Source: Candidatus Synechococcus calcipolaris G9 (GTDB lineage Bacteria; Cyanobacteriota; Cyanobacteriia; Thermosynechococcales; Thermosynechococcaceae). Taken from it: a DNA stretch of 64,000 nt. The position numbers and the translations under genes are program-made. Positions 1 through 9,532 of this stretch are shown here, piece after piece; position 1 is the stretch's first letter; each line of letters opens with the position of its first letter. The notes beneath the pieces are model-generated. The model saw nothing but the letters and a program-made list of their open reading frames with translations. It was not told where the DNA came from and did no database searches. Location: positions 62,001 to 126,000 of the forward strand of contig NZ_JAKKUT010000005.1 of assembly GCF_029582805.1 (NCBI RefSeq), given 5' to 3'.

Positions 1-1202
1 AATTGCGAAACCTGATGGTTTTAGCGGTGCTCTGGGGTTTATTTTTGCTTTCTCAACGGCTCATGAGTGAGTCGGGTTTGCTCACAGCGGTACTCTTGGG
101 CACTTCCCTGCGATTGGCAGAAGTTCCGGGAGAGCGACTACTACGGCGATTTAAGGGGCAACTGAGTACCCTGGCCATTTCCGTTTTGTTTGTGCTGTTG
201 GCGGCGGATCTGTCCGTTGCCAGTATGTTAGAACTGGGCTGGTCAGGGGTAGCCACGGTGTTATGCCTGATATTTCTGGTGCGGCCCTTGGGTGTGTGGC
301 TCTGTACCTGGGGAAGTGATTTAACCTGGCAGCAAAAAACCTTTTTGAGTTGGATTGCCCCCCGGGGAATTGTCGCCGCTTCCGTTGCCTCCCTGTTCTC
401 CATTAGCCTTACCAATGCGGGCATGAGTGGGGGAGATGCCATTAAAGCCTTGGTCTTTCTGACGATTTTGATGACGGTTTTCCTGCAAGGATTAACGGCC
501 AAAGTGGTGGCAGAGCAGTTGCAGGTGCGGGCCCAGGAAACCACAGGGGTCTTAATTGTTGGCTGCAATCCCCTCAGTATTTTATTGGCGGAGCATCTGC
601 GCGATCGCGGCGAAGTCGTAACCATGATTGACTCTAATCCAGAATCCTGCAAACAGGCTCGTCAGAAACATTTTCCTGTGTTTTGTAGTAGTGCCCTAGA
701 TACGGAAATTCTTCAGGAAGCAGGAATGACCCGATTAGGCACATTTTTAGCTATGACGAGCAATACAGAGGTAAATGCGATTCTCGCCCAGCGGGCCATT
801 GAAGAGTTTCATCCGCCTCGGGTGTTAGCGGCCCTAGCCTCCGAAGACGATCGCCTTGGCATTGGCCGTGCTTTCCAGGCCCAAGTAGCCGTAAAGGATT
901 GGAATGAGTATATTTCAGACTCAACCTTCCGCACAGGAGAAGTGATCCTAGAGGGGCCCCGATACCATCTGCAAGTGGAGCATATTCGCGCCCTGATGCA
1001 TTCCGGTAAACTCCTTCCCTTGCTCATTGAACGCACGGAGGGCCTGCGCGTAGTACCGGCCGGTGAAGAATGGCAAGCGGGCGATCGCCTCATTTATGTT
1101 CTCCATACCCCCAAACCCCACGCTCTACCGGCCGCTTTGACCTCGGAGTGGCGCATCTCCCAAACCCAAATTGAGCCGGTTTTAATTCCGCCAGCGGCCT
1201 AG
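1..1202 (+). CDS. Na+/H+ antiporter (NhaP/CPA1 type) with TrkA-N domain, 5'-truncated by window edge
   Basis: The gene enters from outside the window. Codons are in frame from base 3 and no credible start lies inside. The first ~170 visible residues form about five hydrophobic helices, as in the C-terminal half of a CPA1/NhaP monovalent cation/proton antiporter; the conserved-looking stretch WIAPRGIVAA lies in one of them. From about residue 180 a Rossmann-like TrkA-N (RCK) domain begins (VLIVGCNPLSILLAEHL). Its glycine motif is degenerate, so nucleotide binding may be altered. It is followed by a short TrkA-C-like tail. Family knowledge says such proteins exchange Na+ or K+ for H+ across the plasma or thylakoid membrane, with the cytosolic domain gating transport. 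The transported ion cannot be told from sequence. Confidence 0.85.
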   Translation, partial: LRNLMVLAVLWGLFLLSQRLMSESGLLTAVLLGTSLRLAEVPGERLLRRFKGQLSTLAISVLFVLLAADLSVASMLELGWSGVATVLCLIFLVRPLGVWLCTWGSDLTWQQKTFLSWIAPRGIVAASVASLFSISLTNAGMSGGDAIKALVFLTILMTVFLQGLTAKVVAEQLQVRAQETTGVLIVGCNPLSILLAEHLRDRGEVVTMIDSNPESCKQARQKHFPVFCSSALDTEILQEAGMTRLGTFLAMTSNTEVNAILAQRAIEEFHPPRVLAALASEDDRLGIGRAFQAQVAVKDWNEYISDSTFRTGEVILEGPRYHLQVEHIRALMHSGKLLPLLIERTEGLRVVPAGEEWQAGDRLIYVLHTPKPHALPAALTSEWRISQTQIEPVLIPPAA

Positions 1203-1522
1203 TTAGTTGGGCAGGGATCCAACTTCTCAATCACCTGCCACAGGGAACCTTCAAAGGTTGATTAATTGGCGAAGCGAGTATTCTAATGAAACAGAGATTT
1301 CACACCAAAACCCTTTAACCTGTTCTGATGATTTGCCAGTACTGCAAGAGCTTCCTGTTGCCGCATTATCCAACCTATAATGAATAAAATAACTACAGAC
1401 TCTATCTCATCTTGCGCTAGTTTCAATGACTTAAAGAAGCATAAAAAACGTATTCGCCTTACTAGCATCAACTTAGCCTATTCCTTAAACTAAGGGCAAA
1501 GGAGTCTTGCTTAAATTAGGGC
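1203..1522. other. Intergenic stretch, no gene supported
   Basis: This is about 320 bases between the antiporter and the GGDEF-EAL gene. It is more AT-rich than its neighbours. A minus-strand reading frame of 62 codons exists at 1283-1471, but it has no recognisable domain and no ribosome binding site, so I do not call it. The promoter of the following gene presumably lies in the last 100 bases, but no clear -35/-10 pair could be picked out. Confidence 0.5.
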
Positions 1523-4500
1523 ATGAACATCTACATCCATAAAATTCCCCTCCTTGCTGTTTCATTGGTGATGATGCTCACCGGCATGGTGTTGATAGGA
1601 GCATTACTTGCCCTCAGCGGAATGATATCTGCCGATGTTGTCCTACCCATGACGGAACTGGCGGCCATTAGTTTATTTTTTAGTAGCTTGTCCCTTGGAA
1701 CCTATCTTTACCACAGGGAAAAAAAGCTTTCTCAGTCCCCTAGCATCTCCCTGCTGTTGGTGCGGGCCTTGGCCAGTACAGTGATCACCATTGGGATTTG
1801 GACTCTGTTAGTTCATCACCTCAACAATGGTTTTTTTGATCTAACGATTTGGGAAGCTGCCTTTTATCCCATTGAAGATAGTACGGCCCTTAATCTGATT
1901 CTTTTGGGATCATCCCTCTTCGCCTTGACGCGGCGACAATTTCTGAGTCAGTGGACGGCCCAAATTTTAGCCGTGGTGACGATCGCTCTGGCTGTAGTTG
2001 ATTTGATCAGCTATCTCTACGGCTTTCCCTTACCGGTACTGATCCGACCCGACCTGAAGCAGCCAGTGGTTACGGCCCTCTCCTTTGTTATTATTTGTCT
2101 AGGAATTTTATTTGTGCAACCCCACCAGGCCCTAATGGGGCGAATTATGGCCCCCACATCCGGCGGTCATCTGATTCGGCAATTGTTGCCCTGGATTATT
2201 ACCATTCCCATTCTGGTTGGCTGGTTGTTTGTCTCCATGGAGGCGATTGACATCCTCGATCATGACCAATCCCAGGCGATGCAATCGATCATTACCGTCG
2301 TCTCCTTATTGGGATTAGTCTGGACAGAGGCACGGCGATTAAACCTACTGGAGCAGGAGCGGCAGTCCTTTTATCGAGCCTATACGGAAATTGATCAATG
2401 CTTTCGCAGTAGCATTATTCTTTTACCTTTCCCGGTGGCCCTATTTACGAAAGAAGGCCATGTATGGCTGCTGAATCGGGCCTGGCAGCAGGAAACGGGC
2501 TATAACCTAACCCAAATTGGTACCTGGCAAGATTGGCTCTTGGCGGCCTTCCCCAAACCCTCCGATCAGCAGTTGGCGAATCAAGAATTTCAGCGCACCC
2601 TCACCAGTGGTGAACGGGTGGAACAGGGGGATGTCACCATTCGCACGAATTGGGGTGAGCAGCGTATTTGGAGCATGAGTTCGATTCCCTTGGAATTAGC
2701 CACGAGTAAGCAGCAACTCATTTTAATTACGGCGGTGGATGTTACCGAATATCGCCAAGTGGCGGCGGAACTTGCCCTAGGCAAGGAAAATCTTGAACGT
2801 CAAGTTATGGCGCGAACGGAGGATTTGCTGGGGGTCAATGATGAGTTACAAAAATCCGAGGAGAAACTCAATCAAATTCTGGATGGAGCCAATGCCTTTT
2901 TTAGTCAAATTCGGCTGTATTCCAATGGAAAGTGGCAGTACGAATACCTATCGGAAGGCCATGAGCGATTATTGGGCTACAGTGGTTTTGACTTCAAGGA
3001 AGATCAAAGTCTCTGGCGATCGCGGGTTCCCAATCATGATTGGGAGATCTATTACAAACCCTTTCAACAGAGGCTCTACCGCTATAACTCTGCCCAAGTA
3101 GAATATCGTTTTCGCCACCGCAATGGTCAACTCCGTTGGTTAGCCATTAGTGCCACAAAGCAATGGATTGATGCGGATCGATCGCAGTTAATCACCTACA
3201 TTGGTGTTGACATTACGGAGCGGAAAGAAGCCCAATTAGCCCTAGAAGAAAGCGAGGCCCGCTTCCGGCAAATGGCCGACTCCTCACCGATGATGATTTG
3301 GTTAACGAATTCCATCGGGCAGATTTCCTTTGCCAACCAAACCCTGTTGAATTTAATTGATCATCCAACGGACTTGGCCCAGGGTTGGTTAGAGGCTATC
3401 CATCCTGAGGATCGGCTGGAGATTGAGCGGGACTTTAGCCAGGCAACAGCGACCCAACAGTTATTTGATGTTGAGTATCGCATTCGTGGCCAGGATGGTT
3501 CCTATCGTTGGGTGTTGGATCGGGGGGTGCCTCGCTACGATCATGATGGCGAGTATATAGGCCACATTGGCTCCTGTATGGACATTAGCGATCGCAAGTT
3601 GGCGGAAGCTAAACTCCAGCAAGCCGCCTGGCAAGATAGTTTAACGGGACTCCCGAATCGTAACTTTTTAATTGAGCGATTGGAGGCCCTGCTGGAGGCC
3701 TATGCCGCCGATGATCAGCAACGCTTTGCCATTCTGTTTTTAGATTTGGATCGGTTTAAGGTTGTGAACGATAGTTTGGGCCATGCCGCCGGCGATCGCT
3801 TTTTAGTGGAAATTGCCCAACGGCTGCAAATCTGCCTACGTCAAGAAGATACCCTGGCTCGTCTAGGGGGAGATGAATTTGTCATTGTGGTTGAAAATAT
3901 TGTCGATGCCCAGGATGCCTTCAATTGTGCGGAACGGGTACAGGCAGCCATTAACAAGAGCTATGTCCTAGATCATACCGAAGTGACGGTGGGGGTGAGT
4001 ATTGGCATTACCCTGGTGGGCCCGGAGTACCATACGGCGGGGGAAATGCTGCGGGATGCGGATATTGCCATGTACGAAGCCAAGGCTAATGGACGGAGTG
4101 AGATCCAACTCTTCCGCCCTGAACAATATCGGCGGGCCCATTCCCTTCTCCATCGAGAGCAGGAATTTCGGCGGGCCCTGCGGGAGCAACAACTCCAGGT
4201 GTTCTACCAACCCATTGTGGATTTACGAACAGATACTCTCCTTGGGTTTGAGGCACTCATCCGCTGGAATCATCCAACCTTGGGCTTGGTTTCCCCTGGG
4301 AACTTTTTACCCATTGCCGAGCAGCTCGGTCTGATGCGGGAGGTGGATCGCTGGTGCATGATGACGGCAGCCCAGCAGTTGGCCCAATGGCAAGACACCC
4401 TCGGATCCAAGGTTTCTGGGCTACGCATGAGTGTCAACTTATCCAGTCAGATGTTTGGCTCTCTCTCCCTGGTGGAGGATGTCACCCACACCCTAAGGAC

Positions 4501-4930
4501 AACTCAGTTGAGTGGCGATCGCCTAATTCTGGAGATTACAGAAGGGGTGATTATGGAGCAACCGGATATAGCCCTAAAAAAACTGATCGCCCTGGAAAAA
4601 ATGGGGATTAGTTGTAGTGTGGATGACTTTGGAACCGGATATTCGTCCCTGAGTCGGCTGAGCTTCTTCCCCCTATACGCCTTAAAAATCGATCAGTCCT
4701 TTGTCCGCTCCATGGAAAACTCTCCGGAAAATCTAGAAATTATTCGCGCCATTATCAAACTCTCGGAAGCCATCAACCTGAAGGTAATTGCCGAAGGCAT
4801 TGAAACCCACTCCCAAAAACTTACCCTGCTTCAGATGGGCTGTCAGCGGGGCCAAGGCTACCTTTTTAGTCAGCCCATAGATGCCCAAGGAGCCACGGAG
4901 TTGATTCGGAAAAATTTAAGTTTTAGCTAG
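1523..4930 (+). CDS. Membrane PAS-GGDEF-EAL cyclic-di-GMP turnover protein
   Basis: This 1135-residue sensor protein combines c-di-GMP synthesis and hydrolysis domains. Residues ~1-270 hold about eight hydrophobic helices, a MASE-like membrane sensor. Three PAS-type modules follow (about 285-410, 450-570 and 575-695), separated by coiled coil, then GGDEF (about 700-865) and EAL (about 880-1130). The GGDEF signature is intact at residues 782-786. It is preceded by RQED five residues upstream, matching the allosteric inhibitory site RxxD. The EAL domain starts at E910 and keeps the metal-binding and catalytic motifs (SVNLSS, LEITEG, DDFGTGYSS, AEGIET). Both activities therefore look possible, and which one dominates cannot be read from sequence. 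The ATG start has only a weak ribosome binding site. The gene stands alone, convergent with ycf23. Confidence 0.92.
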   Translation: MNIYIHKIPLLAVSLVMMLTGMVLIGALLALSGMISADVVLPMTELAAISLFFSSLSLGTYLYHREKKLSQSPSISLLLVRALASTVITIGIWTLLVHHLNNGFFDLTIWEAAFYPIEDSTALNLILLGSSLFALTRRQFLSQWTAQILAVVTIALAVVDLISYLYGFPLPVLIRPDLKQPVVTALSFVIICLGILFVQPHQALMGRIMAPTSGGHLIRQLLPWIITIPILVGWLFVSMEAIDILDHDQSQAMQSIITVVSLLGLVWTEARRLNLLEQERQSFYRAYTEIDQCFRSSIILLPFPVALFTKEGHVWLLNRAWQQETGYNLTQIGTWQDWLLAAFPKPSDQQLANQEFQRTLTSGERVEQGDVTIRTNWGEQRIWSMSSIPLELATSKQQLILITAVDVTEYRQVAAELALGKENLERQVMARTEDLLGVNDELQKSEEKLNQILDGANAFFSQIRLYSNGKWQYEYLSEGHERLLGYSGFDFKEDQSLWRSRVPNHDWEIYYKPFQQRLYRYNSAQVEYRFRHRNGQLRWLAISATKQWIDADRSQLITYIGVDITERKEAQLALEESEARFRQMADSSPMMIWLTNSIGQISFANQTLLNLIDHPTDLAQGWLEAIHPEDRLEIERDFSQATATQQLFDVEYRIRGQDGSYRWVLDRGVPRYDHDGEYIGHIGSCMDISDRKLAEAKLQQAAWQDSLTGLPNRNFLIERLEALLEAYAADDQQRFAILFLDLDRFKVVNDSLGHAAGDRFLVEIAQRLQICLRQEDTLARLGGDEFVIVVENIVDAQDAFNCAERVQAAINKSYVLDHTEVTVGVSIGITLVGPEYHTAGEMLRDADIAMYEAKANGRSEIQLFRPEQYRRAHSLLHREQEFRRALREQQLQVFYQPIVDLRTDTLLGFEALIRWNHPTLGLVSPGNFLPIAEQLGLMREVDRWCMMTAAQQLAQWQDTLGSKVSGLRMSVNLSSQMFGSLSLVEDVTHTLRTTQLSGDRLILEITEGVIMEQPDIALKKLIALEKMGISCSVDDFGTGYSSLSRLSFFPLYALKIDQSFVRSMENSPENLEIIRAIIKLSEAINLKVIAEGIETHSQKLTLLQMGCQRGQGYLFSQPIDAQGATELIRKNLSFS

Positions 4931-4955
4931 ATTTGGGGAGCGAGAACAACAAGCT

Positions 4956-5705
4956 CTATCCCTTTGAAGAGACCCGTTGTCCTGATCCCTGAAGGGACTC
5001 TACCAATGCCCGTACTGCCGCCACCATCGCCACCGAACTATTGAGTTGATTAATGGCTGAACCCACCCCAACCCCAGAAGCCCCAGCGGCGATCGCCAAG
5101 GGAATGGTGACCGTAGATAGACCCGATGCACACAGAACTGGAATCTCCACCGCTCGGGAAATTTCGTAGGCCGCTGCTAGGGTGGGGGCCGCCTTTTCAA
5201 TCAGTCCCCAGGTACCGCTATGGCGGGGGGCACTACTGGTTCCACCTTCGGTTTGAATCACATCCGCTCCGGCGATCGCCAATTGTTCTGCCAATTCCAC
5301 CTGCCCATCCAGGGGTAGGGTATGGGGAACGGTGACGGAAAGCATGATATCCGGTAATACATCGCGGGTTTGCTGGGTGAGTTCCAAAACCTCTGGGGCA
5401 CTAAAAATCCGCCCTTGACTATAGAAACTATCGTAGTTGCCAATTTCCACCAGATCCGCCCCTGCGGCCACCGCCTGCCGTAACCGTTGGGGATCCACCG
5501 CCGAAACACAGATGGGCAAAGGGGTTAAACTCCGGGCCAGTTTCACTAATTCTGGATCCGCCGCAATATCCACCAGGGTTGCTCCCCCCCGATCCGCTGC
5601 TTGGACAACGGCAGCCACCCGATCACGATCGAAGTTTTGCAGGCCGCTAATCACCTTCAGGAGCGATCGCTGGTGCAAGGAGGATAATAAACGGGGATTC
5701 AGCAT
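4956..5705 (-). CDS. ycf23: Ycf23-like protein (DUF561), TIM-barrel fold
   Basis: This 249-residue soluble protein belongs to the DUF561/Ycf23 family, which is conserved in cyanobacteria and in some algal plastid genomes. It reads as a (beta/alpha)8 barrel related to dihydroorotate or thiamine-phosphate type barrels. The repeated strand-loop elements (GGATLVDIAADPEL, GADLVEIGNYDSF, GADVIQTEGG, PVLCASGLS, GASGVGVGSAIN) include a phosphate-binding-like GVGVGSAI near the C-terminus. The biochemical role is not established; plastid retention hints at a link to photosynthetic metabolism. The gene ends 26 bases from the end of the convergent GGDEF-EAL gene. It is divergent from ftrC, with about 190 bases for two promoters. 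Confidence 0.85.
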   Translation of the reverse strand: MLNPRLLSSLHQRSLLKVISGLQNFDRDRVAAVVQAADRGGATLVDIAADPELVKLARSLTPLPICVSAVDPQRLRQAVAAGADLVEIGNYDSFYSQGRIFSAPEVLELTQQTRDVLPDIMLSVTVPHTLPLDGQVELAEQLAIAGADVIQTEGGTSSAPRHSGTWGLIEKAAPTLAAAYEISRAVEIPVLCASGLSTVTIPLAIAAGASGVGVGSAINQLNSSVAMVAAVRALVESLQGSGQRVSSKG

Positions 5706-5894
5706 AGGGGGTCTTCTCTTTTTTGTGTCTTTTTTCTTTTTGTATCTTTTTCGTTGAATTTTTTGCTGCCTGGCATCGGAATTTAGCAGCCCCTTGGATC
5801 CTAACAGCGGCGGGTCATTGTTGGCTAGGCTTGCTAAAGCTGTTAAGGTGAAAATAACGTCAGACCGCCCACCGATTCCTTACTATATATCCCT

Positions 5895-6260
5895 ATGAGC
5901 AGCATTTATAAGCCTCAACAAGCATCAGAAAAAAATCTTGAAGCCATGCGGAAATTTGCGGAAACCTATGCCAAGCGCACCGGAACCTATTTCTGTTCAG
6001 ATTTGGGGACTACCGCCGTGGTACTAGAAGGTCTGGCGAAACATAAGGATGACTATGGTTCGCCCCTGTGTCCCTGTCGCCACTATGAAGATAAGGAAGC
6101 AGAAGTGGGCGCGGTTTACTGGAATTGCCCCTGTGTGCCGATGCGGGAGCGGCGGGAATGTCATTGTTTACTTTTCTTAACACCAGATAATCCCTTTGTC
6201 GGTACAGAACAATCCATTAGTTTTGATCAAATTCGCGAAGAAACCAATCGTTACGGCTGA
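5895..6260 (+). CDS. ftrC: Ferredoxin-thioredoxin reductase, catalytic beta chain
   Basis: This is the 121-residue iron-sulfur catalytic subunit of ferredoxin-thioredoxin reductase. The enzyme passes electrons from photosystem I-reduced ferredoxin to thioredoxin. The cysteine pattern is complete: a CPCRHY motif near residue 58, then CPCVPMRERRECHC at about 80-95. In the family these supply the 4Fe-4S ligands and the redox-active disulfide. The length is normal. An AT-rich ACTATATA stretch about 15 bases before the ATG may be a -10 element. The variable (alpha) chain FtrV is not in this window. Confidence is high because the cysteine spacing is unique to this family. Confidence 0.97.
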   Translation: MSSIYKPQQASEKNLEAMRKFAETYAKRTGTYFCSDLGTTAVVLEGLAKHKDDYGSPLCPCRHYEDKEAEVGAVYWNCPCVPMRERRECHCLLFLTPDNPFVGTEQSISFDQIREETNRYG

Positions 6261-6331
6261 TGGCTCTGATTGATCAGATTGCTCAGGATCAGTAGATCTC
6301 CATTCCTCGGCATAGCCGGAATCGTTTATCA

Positions 6332-8818
6332 ATGACGACTTGGGTAAATGTTTTAGTCGATTGTCCCGGTGTGGATGGGGCCTTTACCTATGGCGTTCCC
6401 TTGGGTTGGGCTGTGCAACCGGGGGATTTAGTCCAGGTTCCCTTTGGCCAGAACCAAGTGGGGGGGATTGTTCTCAGTGTTGTGGCGGAACTGCCGGAGG
6501 ATTTAGACCCCGATCAGGTGCGGCCCCTGGGTGAAATTCTCAGCCATCGATTTTTTAGTCTGGCCTATTGGCAACTCTTGGAGCGGGTCAGCCATTATTA
6601 CTACACTTCCCTGATTCAGGTGTTGCGGACGGCCTTGCCCCCCGGACTTTTACAGCGATCGCAGCGACGCATTAAAATCAAAGCCCTGCCATCCCAGCCC
6701 CTATCATCCAAGCCTGGACCCACAGCCCCAGAATTAGCCCAATGTTCGCCCCAAGCCCAACGCCTATGGCACCTGCTCCAGCAAAGTCCAGAGAAGGATT
6801 ACAGTTGGCGATACCTACAACAGCACTGTCCCAAATCCCAGACCGCCCTCCAGGAATTACTTCAAAAGAGCTGGGTGGAGAGCTATTTAAGACCTCCCCT
6901 GGTCAATCAACCCAAATGGCGACAGGCGGTGATCCTCGTTCAAGAGCGCGGCGATCTGACCCCACGGCAGCAGGAAATCCTGACCTATGTGAAACAAAAG
7001 GGGGGGGAATGTTGGCAAAATGTTCTACTAAAGGATTGTAAAACCACCCTAGGAACTCTGAAAACCCTAGCCACCAAGGGTTGTATTAGTCTGATCCAGC
7101 GGCAACAATTACGGTTAGAACAAGGCATTGCCACCCCAGGCGATCGCCCCAAACCCCAAACCCCTGATCAAGCCCGGGCCTTGGATCAAATTCAAGCCCT
7201 GACGGGTACAGCAACGATTCTACTCCATGGGGTAACTGGCTCCGGTAAAACCGAAGTTTATCTCCAGGCGATCGCCCCCCGTTTAGGGCAGCAGCAGTCG
7301 GTTTTAGTTTTAGTCCCGGAAATTGGTTTAACCCCCCAACTCACCGATCGCTTTCGCGCTCGTTTTGGCGATCGCATTTTGATTTACCACAGTGCCCTCT
7401 CCGATGGCGAACGCTACGATACTTGGCGATACCTATTGATGGGGGAGGCCCGCCTCGTCATTGGTACCCGATCTGCGGTGTTTTTGCCCCTCCAGAACCT
7501 GGGATTGATCATTCTAGACGAGGAACATGATGGTGGTTATAAGCAGGATCAGCCTGCCCCCTGCTACCACGCCCGTACCGTTGCCCAATGGCGATCGCAG
7601 CTAGAAAACTGTCCCCTGATTTTGGGTTCGGCAACCCCATCCCTAGATACATGGCATCAAAGCCAAGCGGGCCAAGCCATCTACCTGAGCCTACCCGAAC
7701 GGGTTCATGGTCAACCCTTGCCTCCCATTGAAGTCATTGATATGCGCCAGGAATTTGCCCAGGGAAATCGCTCCATTTTTAGTAAAGCTCTCCAAGGGGC
7801 CCTAGGGCAGTTAGGGGAGAAGCAAGAGCAGGGATTGTTATTTATTCATCGCCGCGGCCATAGTACCTTTGTGTCTTGCCGAAGTTGTGGCTATGTGATG
7901 GATTGCCCCTATTGCAGTGTGTCCCTAACCTATCATTTAGAGCAACTAGACCAACCGGCGATCGCCCATCAACTGCCCCACCAATTACGTTGTCACTACT
8001 GTAATTTTAGTCAAGCCGTTCCCCCTGCTTGCCCCGCCTGTGGTTCCCCCTATTTGAAACAGTTTGGTAGTGGAACCCAACGGGTCAGTGCGGAATTAAC
8101 CAAACACTTTCCCCATCTCCGCCAAATCCGTTTTGATAGTGATACCACCCGCAAAAAAGGGGCCCATCGTGAACTGTTGCACCAATTTGCCCAAGGTGAA
8201 GCGGATGTGATGGTGGGAACCCAAATGCTCACCAAAGGCATTGATCTGCCCCAAGTTAGTTTGGTGGGGATTCTCACCGCCGACGGTCTCCTAAATTTGC
8301 CAGACTATCGAGCCAGTGAGCGCACCTTTCAAGTGTTGACCCAGGTAGCAGGGCGATCGGGGCGGGGGGAGCGGCCGGGACGGGTGATCCTGCAAACCTA
8401 TGCGCCAGAGCATCCGGTCATTCAAGCCGTACAACAATACCAATGGCACGAATTTGCCGAACAGGAATTAGCCTCTCGTCAACCCCTAGACTATCCCCCC
8501 TGGGGGCAATTAATTTTGTTGCGCCTCAGTAGCCTCAATGAAAACCGGGTTGCGGAAACAGCCAAGGACTTAGGGGAATGGTTGCAAAACCAATTCGCCC
8601 AAGACACATCCCTTTCTCCCTGGCAAATTCTTGGGCCGGCCCCCGCCACTGTCGGAAAAATTGCCCAACGCTATCGCTGGCAAATTCTGCTTAAATCTCC
8701 CCTAAGGGATGACAAAACCACGGTACATCTAGAACCGGAATTCATTGCTCGTTTACGTCAGGTATGTCCCAAGGATGTGCGATTGAGTATTGATGTGGAA
8801 CCTCAAAATTTTTTGTAG
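6332..8818 (+). CDS. priA: Primosomal protein N' (PriA) replication-restart helicase
   Basis: This 828-residue superfamily 2 DNA helicase recognises stalled forks and reloads the replisome. The N-terminal ~110 residues form the DNA-binding 3'BD-like region. A winged-helix-like linker follows, then the helicase core with Walker A GVTGSGKTEVYLQ from about residue 300 and the DEEHD box from D396. Cysteine pairs of the two-zinc insertion appear at about 516-575 (CRSCG, CPYC, CHYC, CPACG). The C-terminal helicase half carries VGTQMLTKGID and QVAGRSGRGERPG. Length is slightly above the E. coli enzyme, as usual in cyanobacteria. It starts 71 bases after ftrC, so co-transcription is possible but not shown. 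Confidence 0.97.
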   Translation: MTTWVNVLVDCPGVDGAFTYGVPLGWAVQPGDLVQVPFGQNQVGGIVLSVVAELPEDLDPDQVRPLGEILSHRFFSLAYWQLLERVSHYYYTSLIQVLRTALPPGLLQRSQRRIKIKALPSQPLSSKPGPTAPELAQCSPQAQRLWHLLQQSPEKDYSWRYLQQHCPKSQTALQELLQKSWVESYLRPPLVNQPKWRQAVILVQERGDLTPRQQEILTYVKQKGGECWQNVLLKDCKTTLGTLKTLATKGCISLIQRQQLRLEQGIATPGDRPKPQTPDQARALDQIQALTGTATILLHGVTGSGKTEVYLQAIAPRLGQQQSVLVLVPEIGLTPQLTDRFRARFGDRILIYHSALSDGERYDTWRYLLMGEARLVIGTRSAVFLPLQNLGLIILDEEHDGGYKQDQPAPCYHARTVAQWRSQLENCPLILGSATPSLDTWHQSQAGQAIYLSLPERVHGQPLPPIEVIDMRQEFAQGNRSIFSKALQGALGQLGEKQEQGLLFIHRRGHSTFVSCRSCGYVMDCPYCSVSLTYHLEQLDQPAIAHQLPHQLRCHYCNFSQAVPPACPACGSPYLKQFGSGTQRVSAELTKHFPHLRQIRFDSDTTRKKGAHRELLHQFAQGEADVMVGTQMLTKGIDLPQVSLVGILTADGLLNLPDYRASERTFQVLTQVAGRSGRGERPGRVILQTYAPEHPVIQAVQQYQWHEFAEQELASRQPLDYPPWGQLILLRLSSLNENRVAETAKDLGEWLQNQFAQDTSLSPWQILGPAPATVGKIAQRYRWQILLKSPLRDDKTTVHLEPEFIARLRQVCPKDVRLSIDVEPQNFL

Positions 8819-8983
8819 GTTAATTTATCTATTCTTGATATTATAATGACCATAGTGCTAGGCTCTGCGCAAAAGTATTTTACAATAAACTTAATATTTA
8901 GTGTGTCTAAAAAATTAGGCTGAAAAATGCCTCCTAATAGTTTCGTTTGGCATCTTTACTGTTGACCTACCAAAAGAGAAATT

Positions 8984-9394
8984 ATGATGAAGAATAATCC
9001 GGTTGTCTGGTTTGAAATTTATGTCGAAGACATGACGCGGGCCAAAGCCTTCTACGAAGCCACGCTCGAAGTCAAGCTACAAATAATGCCTCCTCCAACT
9101 GAAGAAATATCTACGCAGACAGCTATGGAAATGTGGAGCTTTCCTAGGGACGAAGATGCTGCCATGACCACCCCAGGCGCAAACGGAATGCTGGTAAAAA
9201 TGGAAGGTTTCACGCCTGGCAGGGGGGGCACACTGGTTTATTTTAGTTGTGAAGATTGTGCAGTAACGGCTGCCCGTGCCGCCAAAAACGGCGGCAGTGT
9301 AGTCAGTGAAAAAATGTCTATCGGCGTGTATGGCTTTATTTCAATAGTGCATGATACCGAAGGTAATATGATCGGCCTACACTCAATGCAGTAA
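8984..9394 (+). CDS. VOC superfamily (glyoxalase/bleomycin-resistance-like) protein
   Basis: This 136-residue single-domain protein has the paired beta-alpha-beta-beta-beta fold of the vicinal oxygen chelate superfamily. It opens with a VWFEIYVEDMTRAKAFYEATL motif and ends with HDTEGNMIGLHSM, the usual second metal-side strand. Family members bind a divalent metal and act on small molecules or sequester drugs; the substrate here is unknown. Two ATG codons follow each other at the start, with a purine-rich AAGAGAAA just upstream. The gene is somewhat richer in A/T than its neighbours and is isolated between priA and a convergent gene. That would fit an acquired gene, but this is an impression by eye. 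Confidence 0.85.
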   Translation: MMKNNPVVWFEIYVEDMTRAKAFYEATLEVKLQIMPPPTEEISTQTAMEMWSFPRDEDAAMTTPGANGMLVKMEGFTPGRGGTLVYFSCEDCAVTAARAAKNGGSVVSEKMSIGVYGFISIVHDTEGNMIGLHSMQ

Positions 9395-9532
9395 GCCGAT
9401 CGCCTTGCTAGTTTAAGGTAGTTTGCAGGGCTTGGTCGTCAAAGGTGATGCGGATACTGGTCATGGAAGATAGGCAAGGTTCGCTTCTAAATCACCGTAA
9501 ATTGCATAGGAAAAAGCCCGAGATATATGAGA

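Noticed and set aside
1283..1471. A 62-codon minus-strand frame between the antiporter and GGDEF-EAL genes
   Set aside because: No ribosome binding site, no recognisable domain and unusual composition; most likely chance.
9408..9464. A short minus-strand frame reading MTSIRITFDDQALQTTLN
   Set aside because: Only 18 codons; it could be a gene fragment but nothing supports an origin.
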